The translations under genes and the position numbers were made by a program. Shown one piece after another: positions 22,600 through 33,443 of a stretch of DNA of 64,000 nucleotides. A model generated the notes under the pieces. The model was not told the DNA's origin, did no database searches, and saw only the letters and a program-made list of their open reading frames with translations. Source of the DNA: Sepiola atlantica (lineage: Eukaryota; Mollusca; Cephalopoda; Sepiida; Sepiolidae); NCBI GenBank assembly GCA_963556195.1, contig OY744519.1, positions 104,521,500-104,585,499 of the forward strand. The letters are read 5' to 3'. The number at the start of each line of letters is the position of its first letter. The first letter of the stretch is position 1.

Positions 22600-22910
22600 T
22601 ATTCTGTATGTACCAGTGTTTTGGTTTGTGGGCGCCATTGTGTTATTTCCCCGTCCTATGCTGCTAACATATCAACCGGTGGCTATTTCTGTCAGTAGAT
22701 GTTTCTCTACAACGAGCTTTTTAATTTTTTTCTCTGACTTTCTGTAAGGCGTGTTGCTAAAGATGCTGATGAAGACGCGTCTTAGATTAGCTTTATCAAT
22801 TTAAAATATAAAACAGAAGAAAGTATTTCCAAGATGTTTTGGAAACGATCGTACGCCATACTGGACTTGATGTTCTAATTCTTGGAACAATTGTTATGTT
22901 TTAATTAATT
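22600..22910 (+). repeat. Dispersed repeat sharing GGAAACGATCGTACGC
   Basis: Most complete copy in the window of a family also seen at 4240-4560 and, split and reversed, at 51460-51542 plus 52311-52400. Diagnostic blocks are GGCGTGTTGCTAAAGATGCTG, TTAGCTTTATCAATTT and GGAAACGATCGTACGCCATA. Function unknown. Confidence 0.6.
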
Positions 22911-22914
22911 GAAT

Positions 22915-22918
<4 letters not shown>

Positions 22919-22994
<76 letters not shown>
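22919..22994. repeat. (TA)n microsatellite
   Basis: TA tract directly abutting the left arm of the long hairpin. Confidence 0.95.
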
Positions 22995-22999
<5 letters not shown>

Positions 23000-23210
23000 T
23001 AAACTGGAGTAAGCGGAAGATCTAAAAAGCTCAATGTTTCGCCCAAATGTTATATGGGCTTTGTCAAGAGCGAACAAAACATTTTGTCAAGAGCGAACAA
23101 AAAATGAAAAAAATTACAAAATGTTTTGTTCGCTCTTGACAAAGCCCATATAACATTTGGGCGAAACGTTGAGCTTTTTAGGTCTTCCGCTTATTCCATT
23201 TTAATTTCAT
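22993..23210. repeat. Long inverted repeat (hairpin), ~95-bp arms
   Basis: The left arm (22993-23087) and right arm (23116-23210) are nearly perfect reverse complements, from ATGAAATTAAA/TTTTAATTTCAT outside to ACAAAACATTTTGT/ACAAAATGTTTTGT inside. The 28-bp loop holds a second partial copy of CAAGAGCGAACAAAA. Only a few mismatches are visible. (TA)n lies on both sides (to 22994 and from 23243). It may be a foldback MITE or a transcribed hairpin. Confidence 0.9.
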
Positions 23211-23239
23211 ACCGTCGGATTATTTTATCCTTTCGTCTA

Positions 23240-23242
<3 letters not shown>

Positions 23243-23294
<52 letters not shown>
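23243..23294. repeat. (TA)n microsatellite
   Basis: TA tract on the right side of the hairpin. Confidence 0.95.
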
Positions 23295-23295
<1 letters not shown>

Positions 23296-24299
23296 GAGAG
23301 ATCCATTTAGTGAGATAAATTGAAATGAGTTTTTTGTCTACAAACATAAGTAGAAGAGCATTCGAACAGCCGAAGCATAGACCATAACAAAATAGAAGAA
23401 TAAAGAAAGGATGAATAGAATGGTCAGGTGTGTGTTTGGTCCGTGTCTGCGGCAAAATCTACAGCCGGCTTTGAGTTGAGCTCAATGGAAAATGGGATTT
23501 CTTTCCTTTCAGTTTCATCTTCTTTTATTTATTTTCTTTTCGTTATCCTGTCTGTCCAGCGTCTATTTCGGACTGTCTGCATCCTGCTTGCTCTCTTACA
23601 TTGAATTGGCCACTTCCATTTCCGCGCACAAATAACGCCTTGCAAATTCTGTTTTGGCAGCCATGACACCGAATTCGTTCTCAGCGCCGATTCCCATCCA
23701 TTACAGGGCAATTACGTTGGGTAGACGATACGCGTTTCGATTTCAGTTCCAAAAAAGCCACGGAAATCGGAAGAGAATTTCTTTGGAGGCCGGCATTCCT
23801 TTCTTTTTATTTCTCGCGTTTTTTTTCTATTATTTTCTTATTCGGCCTTCCTATCTTTGTTTCCATTTTTCTCCCATTTATCTTGTTCTTATGCAGCTGA
23901 AAAGGGTCACTATTTGTTTTTCTTTCTTTTTAACTGCCCCGACAACCAATCAACCTTTTTAAGTCTCATTTTCCCATTTTCATCTTTTCCATTCGCCTTA
24001 CTCAATCTTGTACTCTTTTTGTTCCTTCTAGTCTAGCTGACACACTGGTGTTGCCCGGGAACGGATGAGGACCTCTATGGACACTTGATCCCAGCCATGA
24101 ACAACACGTTGTAATTTCTATAATTTTCAATTTCCAAGTTATGAATAAATTAAGGTTAATAAAATAAAACGTTGTCTTTGTTATTTATAAATGTGATGCT
24201 CGAACGAAGATCCCACAATATTAATGTAACAATCCTTATACAACATAATTAGCACCACTGGATGTTTTGTAATATGTTACTCAAGAAAAAATGCGGTTA
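23295..24299. other. Unassigned, mixed composition
   Basis: Includes a moderately GC-rich part (23540-23800) and a 102-codon + strand frame (23654-23962) whose second half is hydrophobic because of T-rich DNA. I recognise no domain. AATAAA-type motifs near 24150 are unremarkable at this AT content. Confidence 0.35.
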
Positions 24300-24975
24300 A
24301 TCTTGGTATAGGACTTCATTTTCAATTGCATTCCCGAACAAACATGCATAGAAATACACTACAAATCCACCTATGTAAGAGTCAGATACGCCCTAAGATG
24401 GAGTACTGCTGCCACATCAAGGGAGGCACCTCTCATAGCACTATTCGTTTCCTAGACAGAGTTCAAAATCGACTCCGAAATCTTGTGGGGGATAATCTCT
24501 TCTGTTCCTTACAACCTCCTTCTCACAGAAGGGACGTTGCTAATCTGTCTCTACACTATCGTTATTTCAATGGAAGGTGCTCTACTGAACTCAAATCTCT
24601 GGTTCCTCCTTGTAAGACATATATCGCAAGACTTTTACCACAACAAAACTATCTCCTAGCTTTCTCCATGTGCCTAGCGCCAGGCGGAATTTCTACGAAC
24701 AAAGCTTCTTCGCAAAAAGCTTCCCGTCCGTGGAACACATTCACACTAGACAGCTTCCTTGCATATTACAACAGGGTCGTCTTTTAATACAATGTCAACA
24801 AATACTTGTTATAAACCGTCTCCATTAATAATCAAATAGTTTATTCCAATGATCAAATTTCGTACTCCCATAGTGTTATTAATTTTTCGGCTGACACTCA
24901 TTCTGTCACATTAACTGTTATCCGCGCGTGGCTCTTGACCTTGTTAAGTGATGGCCCAATAGTAAAAACCAAATT
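24300..24975 (+). pseudogene. LINE reverse transcriptase C-terminus and 3' UTR, best copy
   Basis: An open frame of 153 codons (24326-24787) covers the end of a non-LTR reverse transcriptase: IRPKMEYCCHIKGG (thumb region), FLDRVQNRLRNLVG, then SHRRDVANLSLHYRYFNGRC and a C-terminal segment with Arg-Pro-Trp-Asn-Thr-Phe before the stop. This pattern is typical of Jockey/CR1-superfamily LINEs common in invertebrates; the clade is not certain. The 5' part is missing. The 3' UTR continues to about 24975. At least six other remnants of the family lie in the window. Confidence 0.8.
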
Positions 24976-26580
24976 ATTTGCTATCTTTTATATTTACATT
25001 TTCTTACTCTTTTTCTTCAGAGTGTGCGTGATTGGCCTCATGTATACTGTCGCGGACTATGTAATCGGCTGTGGTCAATTATTGCACTAATACCCTCGAG
25101 AAAGTAATGAACAAGAAATATCCCCGATCCACGAGTAAACAAGCCACATATGTTTCATTAACTGTATGCAACGAATTTGTAGAGGGAAAGGGAATATCAA
25201 AAGAAAGAATGACCAATTTTTATTGACAACTTATTAAGACAACGTAACATAAAGAGTTCGTAGTGAATGAGAATTCAGAGTGTCTTAAGGACGTTATAGG
25301 TGAAAAAATGATTGTTTTTTCTGTTCGTAGAAATTGAGTAGACATGTTAATTTCGCCTGTCGTCGTGTGACAATGTGTGTAACATCAGTAGACATTGTAC
25401 GTGTGTGTGTATATTAGTTTGCCTCAGGTTTGTCAGTGAGCGAGTCAGTGTATGTGAACGTGTGTACGTGACTTCGGTGAGCAGTGTGTATGTTGTTGTG
25501 ATGCGTGCATTGGTTTATGTGGTTTCTGGCTTATTGCATGTGCCACTTTGTTAGTTCTGTTCCAACATACGTCGATTGTAGCAGGAAAAATACGGAAAAG
25601 AAAGACAGCTGTGTGTTTGGGTTTTTATAGTAAGCGCTAATATTCCAAGGTTAATATTCTTGCTTATGTGGTTGGCTGAAGGAAACTTCTGATTGGTAAT
25701 TTTATACGATTCAGAGTTTATACGTAAAAACAACATTCGCTTCTGTTGCTGCTTTCTATAAAGTGCGTTGTACTTCAAAAAAGGTTGATATGTTATAAAC
25801 AAACAAGCTAAACGGATTCACCACGGATAGAAAGTGTTAACACCTAATATAAACGAAGTGTTATTCAGTTTAAAATAGTTTCGTATAAACATAGATAACT
25901 ATTTATAATTATCTATTGACTACATAGTGCTTATTCAAGAGACATAATCTCCAGCAAGGAAGGTAATTTATGACGTTACATTTTATTACACTGTTATATA
26001 TGATCTTGCCTATTTCGTCACTGCATGGATTCTTCCTGACTATTAATAAAGTCGTTGTGACCAATTCGTAGAAATGAACAGAGAAACGAAACCATTGGTT
26101 GTAATTTGTCTCTACTGTCTTCTTTTCGATTACAATTTCGAGAGTGAATTTGTTAGTTTTAGTATTCTTATTTAGTGTTATATTTTTATTGATGTATTTT
26201 TATTGATGTATTTTTATTGTTATATTTTTATTCTTATTGTTATACCTGATATTCCCGTTCTTTCTTTACTGAGACAGATTTGTTTCTCCCTTTTTTTTTT
26301 CACCGAATAATTTTTTTTTACCTCTCTGGCCTTGGCTTCTTTTAGCTCTGAGCCGAAGGAAATTGTTATGGAGTAGGGAGGACTTTCTTCACCTCAAACG
26401 TCTGAGTAGAGGAAGCCACCCTCAGTCTCGATAGGTATACACAAATTGATTGAAAAATCAAAACAATATTCGCATTTAATCATAAAAAGAGACTAATTGT
26501 AAATCTCCCTAGTTTTGAGAAAAATGCAGAAAAATCATTAATTTTTATTTACAACTACCGGAATATTAGACACGGGAATA
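24976..26580. other. No gene recognised
   Basis: Includes a GT-rich stretch (25375-25520) and three tandem TTTTTATTG(A/T)TGTA-like units near 26180-26235. No supported open frame. Confidence 0.45.
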
Positions 26581-26589
26581 ATTTAAACC

Positions 26590-27170
26590 AGGGAATACAT
26601 GAACTATAATGCACTTTTTTCCACAAATGATGAGGGTATAAAACTGTCCAGAACGGACACCATCACACAAAACATTATATTGAGGATGAAATATATGGGA
26701 AGACGTAGGGCCACCGTTAGTGTCTTCGAGGTGTTCGATTACATCGATGGTGAACATTTGGTGGCGTTCATGACCAAATTTGTAAATCTTTCATCTACCA
26801 ACTGCAACTATTAACGGGGGTATGGAAGTTCAATATATTATTAAACAAAAAAGCATTAAAGGAGATACCCTATTAGTTAGAAGTAAGAAACAGAGGCTCT
26901 CTATCATAGTCACAGGGAGAAGACAAGCTTACTGGTTTTGTGAGAATGTTTCTCGGTTAAATCTCTGTTGACCTCAAGAAACTGCCACCCCTGCAAATCT
27001 CCAAAAATAAGGTGGGGAACACTTCTTCACAAATGCAAGGGACTCTGTAAGTTTCCCCGAATACGACAATCCTGAAGACATAGGTGTGGGTAGGAGACGA
27101 ATCAGTGAGGAAGAAAGGGAGGGCAATGAGTGGATTCTGGTACGGGTAAAAGACCTGTTGAGCTGGCACT
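26590..27170 (+). pseudogene. Possible LINE ORF1 remnant
   Basis: A 71-codon open frame (26599-26814) reads RRATVSVFEVFDYIDGEHLV. Further on, a decayed stretch (26915-26985) reads GRRQAYWFCENVS then Leu-Cys and Pro-Gln-Glu, resembling a degenerate CCHC knuckle as in ORF1 of L1/Tx1-like LINEs. It lies upstream, in the same orientation, of the endonuclease/RT remnant at 28110. Weak support: it rests on general pattern and neighbourhood. Confidence 0.35.
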
Positions 27171-28105
27171 GAGAAAATGAGAGAAGAAGAGAACTATAAA
27201 ATCTCCAAAGATCCAAGGAGAAACAAGTATGTGGGGATCGTGAAATTAAAAAATTCCATGGATTAGAAAAGAAACAAATGAAACAAACCCTCCAGCCCAT
27301 GTCCAACTTCTCCGCCACCAAAAGTCTCCAAATTTAATCTCCCCCAAATATCATCTCCTCGATCGTTACCCCTAAAAGCACGAACTATTTCAAAGGTTAT
27401 GCCCATCATCTGTTAGCTCTATATTAGAATGGGGGGAAATGACCTCCTTAAATAGCGCATCCTACTCTCAGAAGCCCTTTTTCGTCAACCCCAAATACTA
27501 ATAAATGCCCTCTCCACCTTCTTCCTGAAAATTTAAAAACTCTCTCCTCCTTTCAAGATTCTTAAAAGCATTTATACGGCAAAGTCATCACCTCCGCATT
27601 CTCCGTGAAAACTGATATTCCCCCTTCATCTATACCTGACCAGAAAAGGAAGAGAAAATGAGAAAAAGGATAACAAACTATATAAGGTATGACCTGAAAA
27701 AAACTAGTTAACTTTAGATATGTGGAGGGAAAACAATAGAAACTCTCCTTAACTCCTAATAGGCGAAAAGATTAATCTCAGTGGTGCGCCCCAAGGATAA
27801 ATCGAAAGGTGTTTGAAGAATCTTAAAAGAGACAAATTATATATTTAATACACCCCCATCATTTAGCGATATTTAAAAACAGCCATTTAAAAATTTTTAA
27901 AAAGTGTTGTCATGGGAGGCTCCCTATTGTGATTTACCCTTCCCTTTATAGAGATGCAAAATGAACATCCCCGTGGGACATCGGTGGCGTGTCCCTGAAT
28001 AATTGCATAACCATTTAGATGGGTGAATAGTCAATAAAACAGGTTATCAATGTCCTGACCCCGTCAATGTTCGTTGAGAAAACCGAACCTTTAGACTCTA
28101 TTATG
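27171..28105. other. Unassigned, possibly inner part of the decayed LINE
   Basis: A-rich and C-rich stretches with no clear motif, between the possible ORF1 and the endonuclease remnant. Confidence 0.3.
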
Positions 28106-28109
28106 ACAC

Positions 28110-29160
28110 TCATGCTTCCTAGTTTATATGTCCGGGGATTGAGGTCCGGTTTTTGTAAAATTCGGGTTTAGCGGAACCGTCAACGTCTAAGAATTAATGT
28201 GTGTTGTTTACAGAAGACACACTTTATTCAAGGTGATTATATTGGTGTGATGGCTAAGGATTTTAATGTTTATTTAGCATACTTTCATAATCACTCGTGG
28301 CGAGTTTCTTATCTAGTAAGGAGTTTTTTAGATGTGTCAGTTGACCCTTGCTTTATGGATCCAGAAAGAAGAATCTGCGTTCTGGATGTTATCATAAAAA
28401 TAAAGTGTTTCGACTTATCGTGGGTTATTCACCTATTGGTCAAAGTGGGCGTGGTTTAAGAACGGGGATATACTGCAGTATTTTCCAAGGAGGATTATCA
28501 AGCTGCTTAACAAGAGCAAAAATTGTGGTAATGGGATAGGCGACTTTCGCCCTTTAACTATGCTAAATGCAGAATTTTAGATTTTGGCCAAGATTTTAGC
28601 AAATCGTCTGCATGCTATTCTGCCTACTCTGAGTAGTCCCAAACAGATTGTGAAGTGTAGGACTATTCAGGATTATTTTAACACGATAGGCTTAATAATT
28701 GAGGAAGTCGACACTGATCAATTTAGATCAGCTATAAACATTCAATACGGGAGACCATCGCTAGTTTGAGACTACCTTGTATGCAGCTGGCTTTGTCCCA
28801 CAGTTTCAATTCTGAAATCGCTTCTTATATGCAAACCCCAGTGCGATGGTGGAGGTGAATGGTTTGGGGTTGAAACCCTTCAATCTGTCCAGATCAATTG
28901 GTCAGAGGTGTCTGCTTTTATCGATGCTTTATGTGCTTGCGTTATAAACTTTCCTTCACAGGCTTACGATGAATCCGGTCCTATGTGAAATTACATTGAT
29001 AGGTGCTTGCACCTCGTTAAAGTACTCTGCCTATGCCGGACTGGCGGACTTTGCAATATACGTTATTACACAGGATTATATACTTAGAATAGAGTATCTT
29101 GAACGAAAAAGGACCCCAATCTCCGGATTTCACGCTACTTTACATATAGAAGGTTAACTA
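28110..29160 (+). pseudogene. L1/Tx1-like LINE: AP endonuclease and RT remnant
   Basis: Begins with a decayed Val-Arg-Gly-Leu-Arg block and, in the frame 28199-28459, CCLQKTHFIQGDYIGV, where family members have Gln-Glu-Thr; the catalytic Glu is replaced by Lys. RVSYLVRSFLDVSVDP follows. The RT part has DFRPLTMLNAEF and KILANRLHAILPTL (28545-28640), a region like Arg-Thr-Ile-Gln-Asp, EVNGLGLKPFNLSRS, and SAYAGLADFAIYV at about 29025, where the catalytic Tyr-Ala-Asp-Asp is lost. Much of the RT between domains is deleted or frameshifted. A second copy of the same RT lies at 31225. Confidence 0.7.
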
Positions 29161-30560
29161 TAAGGGCGTTTATGGTAAAAAATACGGAGATATAATGTCC
29201 TGTTTGGACATATTACATTATTTTAGATAAAAAATCATTTTCAGAAGTTCCATACTATCTAGTGGTTAATGAGTAGAGGCTCCCTGTGATTTTTTTCCGG
29301 GACGAGATCTCCTAGCTGAACCTGCGAATGGCAACAATACAGGTAAGAACGCCTAGCCGTTAATTCGAAAATAGCGTAGGATAACACCTGAGGTTAAATG
29401 TCGGGGAGCTTATCGTAAGAAAAGTGGAGGAGCCCATAAAGTCGCTTCTAAAACTGCACCAAAAGACGATTTCCTCGACCTAGACGAAAGCAAAGAGGGA
29501 AGGTTGACTATTGAAAAAGGAAAAGGACGCCTAGAAGTATCGCCCTTGATCAAATAGAAGAGGTGGAGTAAGAAAGAATCCAAATGTGTAAGGATCCTGG
29601 GCCGAAAAAGACGTCGAAATAGTAAACTTTCAAAAGAACATACGAGCTCAAAAGCCTTCTAGTCTTGCTTCCTCTTCACAAACATCCGGAAAAATCATTC
29701 TGAAGTTTGGCCCCTAATTATCTAATAATCCACCTGTGTCTCCACCAACCAAAATCCGTTCTCCGCCGAAATTCATTTCGCCCCCTGTCTCAACTCTGAT
29801 CAAGAAAAGGGAGTATAAGTTAGTTCTGTTATGCCTGATCACGAAAATTCTACTCCAATACCATCACCCGTTTTTTTCTACAACACCTAACTAAATACAT
29901 ACCCCCATCCCCAGCACATAATCTACCCCATTCTTTCCCTTTGGTCTATCTTACATAAATACCAAAAACACATTATTTCTCATCACCCATGAAAACAGAC
30001 ATTTTAGCTCCGCCCTCTTTAACGCAGAGCCAGAAGCTACAGGAGTACCATTCCATGGATAGTGGGAGGAAGAGGCCAACATTCTTCCCCTATAAAGACA
30101 TCTGTTTGGTCACCGAGGGCCAGGAAAATGTAGGTAAAAATCATAAAACCGGTGATCTAAAAAAGCTTTTAGTCTTTAAGTATGTGGAGGAAAGGTCGGT
30201 GGTCACAAGAATATTAACGATTACAAGGAAAGGGGAAAACGCTAAAGGAGCTATGGGAGGCAAATTCTACATTCAACAATCGCCTCATACAGCTATATTT
30301 AGGAACAATTACTTGGACAATCTTTAAAAATCTTGTTTTTGGAGTGTCTCCGTCAAATTACGTCAAATGTAACAATGTGCTAGGACTCTACGAAGGATTT
30401 AGAGTGTTTAGATGCACTAGTGTACATTTGGAACAGTGTACGAAAAAAACTAGAGTTTTTAAAGATTTGAGCCAGATGGCAAATATGCTTTTGTCTACTG
30501 GTTAGGCAGGACTGTTGAAAGCGGATGTGTAACTGTGACCCGAGTAAAGCTCAGTTAGGG
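29161..30560. other. Unassigned; one 112-codon frame
   Basis: The open frame at 29989-30327 (+) is rich in Lys, Arg and Ser, with KRPTFFPYKDICLV near its middle and no recognised motif. It is longer than chance expectation at this composition but has no supporting context. The rest (29360-29700) is Lys/Arg-rich in several broken frames and may be LINE ORF1 debris. Confidence 0.3.
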
Positions 30561-31224
30561 TCAGATATGACATGAGTGTTGAAAATACCTGACAAATATA
30601 ACCAGTACATGAGATAATTCTAATTTAAATTAAACCGAGGCTAGAATAGCCGGCGGCCAATCAAAACGTGTACTAGATATTACAAAAGTTTACCAGGCAG
30701 TTAGTCAGAGTGAGAGTGAGTCAGTAGTCAGGAACAGATCATGACTGTCAAGATAACTCCTCCCTCCTTCTCATAGCGTGAAACACCTAAATTAGGAATT
30801 GAAGACGTTTCTCGCTGGAAACCCACTGTAGTCGACATCAAAAGTAGTTGTGAAACGAATAATAATACACCCGGCGCCCAATGAAACCTACGAAGAAAAA
30901 CTCTAACTCTTGTAAATAAAAGAATATATATTTATCAAAAACACAGCAAAAACTTTGTTTTGCTTTTTGAGTTGTGGATTTCATCATTTTTGTTGCATCT
31001 TCTTTTCCTTTCATCTTTTACATGTGCATGTCTTCTTGCAGACAATGTATTCTGGGATAGCAACGATTTGTACCTAATTCTAGATAAATCACAGCGTGGG
31101 GTGAAGTCTTGTCCAGCTAACAGAGATGAAGGAACACAGCGTTCGTCCTCCCCTCGATACGGCCAACAAACACAGTTGTGAGGACGACATATCAACCCGC
31201 GCGACAGTTGTTGGGTGTCATGCC
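30561..31224. other. Unassigned; possible retroviral-type primer site
   Basis: 30871-30883 reads CCGGCGCCCAATG, reminiscent of the GGCGCCCAA core of primer-binding sites complementary to tRNA-Lys, and a decayed gypsy pol lies about 2 kb downstream in the same orientation. I could not find a matching 3' LTR. The frame 30960-31181 starts with a hydrophobic signal-like segment but has no recognised domain. Confidence 0.3.
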
Positions 31225-32520
31225 TCGTCTGATTAGTTCCGAACAATCTTATGACAATTCAGGATAATTTGTACGCGCTACGCTTGATCATTGAGAAAGT
31301 CGACACTGAAGCCGCGCTGATGAATTTAGATCAGTCTAAACATTCGGTAGGGTTGATCATCGGTACTTGGAGAGTGCCCTCTTAACTGCAGGATTCGGCG
31401 TACAGTTTCGATCCTTCTTATATGCGAACCCTGGTGTCCTAGTGGAAGTAAATTGTTTTAGGTTGAATCCCTTTAATCTGTCCACATCTATTTGTTAGCT
31501 TTCACCGATGCTTTATGTGCTAGTGTTGGAGCCCTTCTTTCACAGGCTTAGGGCGACTCTTATCTTACGAGGGATCACTTTGACAAGCGCTTGCACCTCA
31601 TGAAAATAGTATGCTTATACAGACAACGTTACAGTGATTGCAATGAGCAATGCCGATATTAAAGTCATCGAGACAGAAATCAGAACGTAAGAAACAGTAA
31701 CGGAGGCAAAAATCAACTGTGAAAAGTCTGTGGGCTTCCACATAGGTATTAGGATTGATGAATTTCTACAGCGTGTATTTAGGCTTTGGAAGCTACTTAG
31801 ATGAAGAAAAAATGATTGCAAGTATTGGAAGCGATTGGGGTTGTAGCTCGACTGTGAACCCTTCGACACCTTTTATTTAAAGAAGAGAGGTGCATATTTC
31901 TCATATCTATCAGATTATCTTATATCGTCTATCAGTTCTTTCATTTGCAGCGGGCTCATTTCGTTTCTTTGTGGCTTGATACCCTTTATAGTTCATCGGG
32001 AGATCTGTAATCTATATCATTCTTCTAGCGTTGAGATTTGTCAAAATACGCTTCGACTTTACTATCTGGATCGAATGTGAGGGAAACGGTGCCTTCTGGG
32101 TAGCGTGCTCTTGTACAAGAGGAAGGAACACAGTTTGGTTCGGAGTGAGTTTTACTTTACATTCATTTATCCGTTAATCAGGTTGGTCGAAGATCTCATG
32201 GTTCGCATACTGAATGTGGAATTTTTAAAACTGTAACCTATTAATGTTTATAGAAATCGGACACCGACCACAGATAGGAAAAAAAACTTATGCATTTTTG
32301 AGCTTACTAGCATTTCTGAGAGATATGATATGGTCGACGTCTGTGGAAATATTTTACGGGGTTGAGACTTTTGCGTCTGTTTGTATTATTCAGATTTTCA
32401 AACATTGCATGGATGGTGCGCATTAGGGCTGAGAAGGTGAAACTCGCTTCTGTAAAATTTGCTGGAAGGTGGATGAAAGTTTCGCGATTGTGTCGAGTGA
32501 GAGTGAATAAACTTGAGTTG
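31225..32520 (+). pseudogene. L1/Tx1-like LINE RT remnant, second copy
   Basis: Aligns with 28655-29090: CAGGATAATTTGTACGC, then a reading ALRLIIEKVDTEAALMNLDQ that retains the Asn-Leu-Asp-Gln block, the TATGCGAACCCTGGTG segment, and ATGCTTATACAGACAACG at the catalytic Tyr-x-Asp-Asp position (Tyr-Thr-Asp-Asn). It continues beyond copy 1 into the RT C-terminal region (31640-32500), where pieces of a thumb-like domain remain open in one frame. Many stops and indels. Confidence 0.6.
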
Positions 32521-32824
32521 TATTTCCACGTGCCTTAGGCAAAAGAATATAGAGTTACCAAAACGAACGTTGATTATGGCCCGGTTAAGTCTAGAGTAAG
32601 TGACCTTTTTTGTTATTCTAAGTTAATAACTTAGTTAGTGTATATATGATTTCATTAGGTTTCTTTTTTATTTAAATTTTTGCTTTTAGTAATTTCCCAA
32701 CCCCGTCCTTAATTAGATGACAGATTGCTTTATTTGCCAGAGATACAGGTCACCCTTTGAAATTTTTGAAATTGTATTACATAAAACCATAAAGTATCAA
32801 CTTGACTCAGGCCTGTCCATAATA

Positions 32825-33443
32825 ATCTTCAGACGTGGATAAAACTAGGCAGACGAACAATGATACAAACGAACAAAATAGCGAAAACGTGACCGGTGAA
32901 AGAATACAATTTGTGGGCGAACTAATTGTAAGCGTCTCGTTCAAAGGGAAAACCTTGAAATTAAAAAACGTACCTAATGACCAACACAAACAATCTTTTA
33001 TGAAACATACGAAAATCGTTTCAATTATATAATTTGCCGATACATTCTTTTTGCCAAAAATTGAAAATGTAAATTCCGAAGAAGAGAGACTAAAAGAAGA
33101 ACGAAAAGAAACTTTTTCCGAAGTTTTTTTCGCTAGACTTAGGATATGTAAGATAATGTCTGCCAAGTTTGAATTGAAACCAGATATTCAACCAGTTTTA
33201 AAAAATAAAAGTAATGTTTCATTGTCATTATTAAAATAGATTGAGGAGGAACTGAATAGACTCGAGTGTTATCAAAAGTAGAGTACAGCGACGTCAAAAG
33301 GAAAAATAAAGAGATCCGTGTTTGTGCTTATTTCTTCACAGTATTAAATAATGCATTAAAAGATTACCACTACCCTTTGCCAAGTCCAGAAGAAATCCTC
33401 GCAAAGCTCAGTGGTAGGAACTTGTTTTAACGATTGATTTAAG
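32825..33443 (+). pseudogene. Ty3/gypsy pol remnant, left part (protease end to RT start)
   Basis: Reads VSVSFKGKTLKLKNV (C-terminal protease side), a connection rich in Glu/Lys (EEERLKEERKETFSEVF), ELKPDIQPV, then VEYSDV, KNKEIRVCAYF and DYHYPLPSPEEILAKLSG, which is the start of a gypsy RT, and breaks off at Ile-Asp-Leu-Ser. The stops and indels are those of an old copy. The same coding resumes at 35329 after a 1.9-kb insertion. Confidence 0.75.

Noticed and set aside
23654..23962. 102-codon ORF as a membrane protein gene
   Set aside because: Hydrophobicity comes from T-rich DNA. No motif, no splice or promoter context.
30871..30883. 5' LTR and primer site of the gypsy remnant at 32825
   Set aside because: Only the GGCGCCCAA core fits. 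No paired LTR was found downstream of 36525, so it is not annotated as an LTR.
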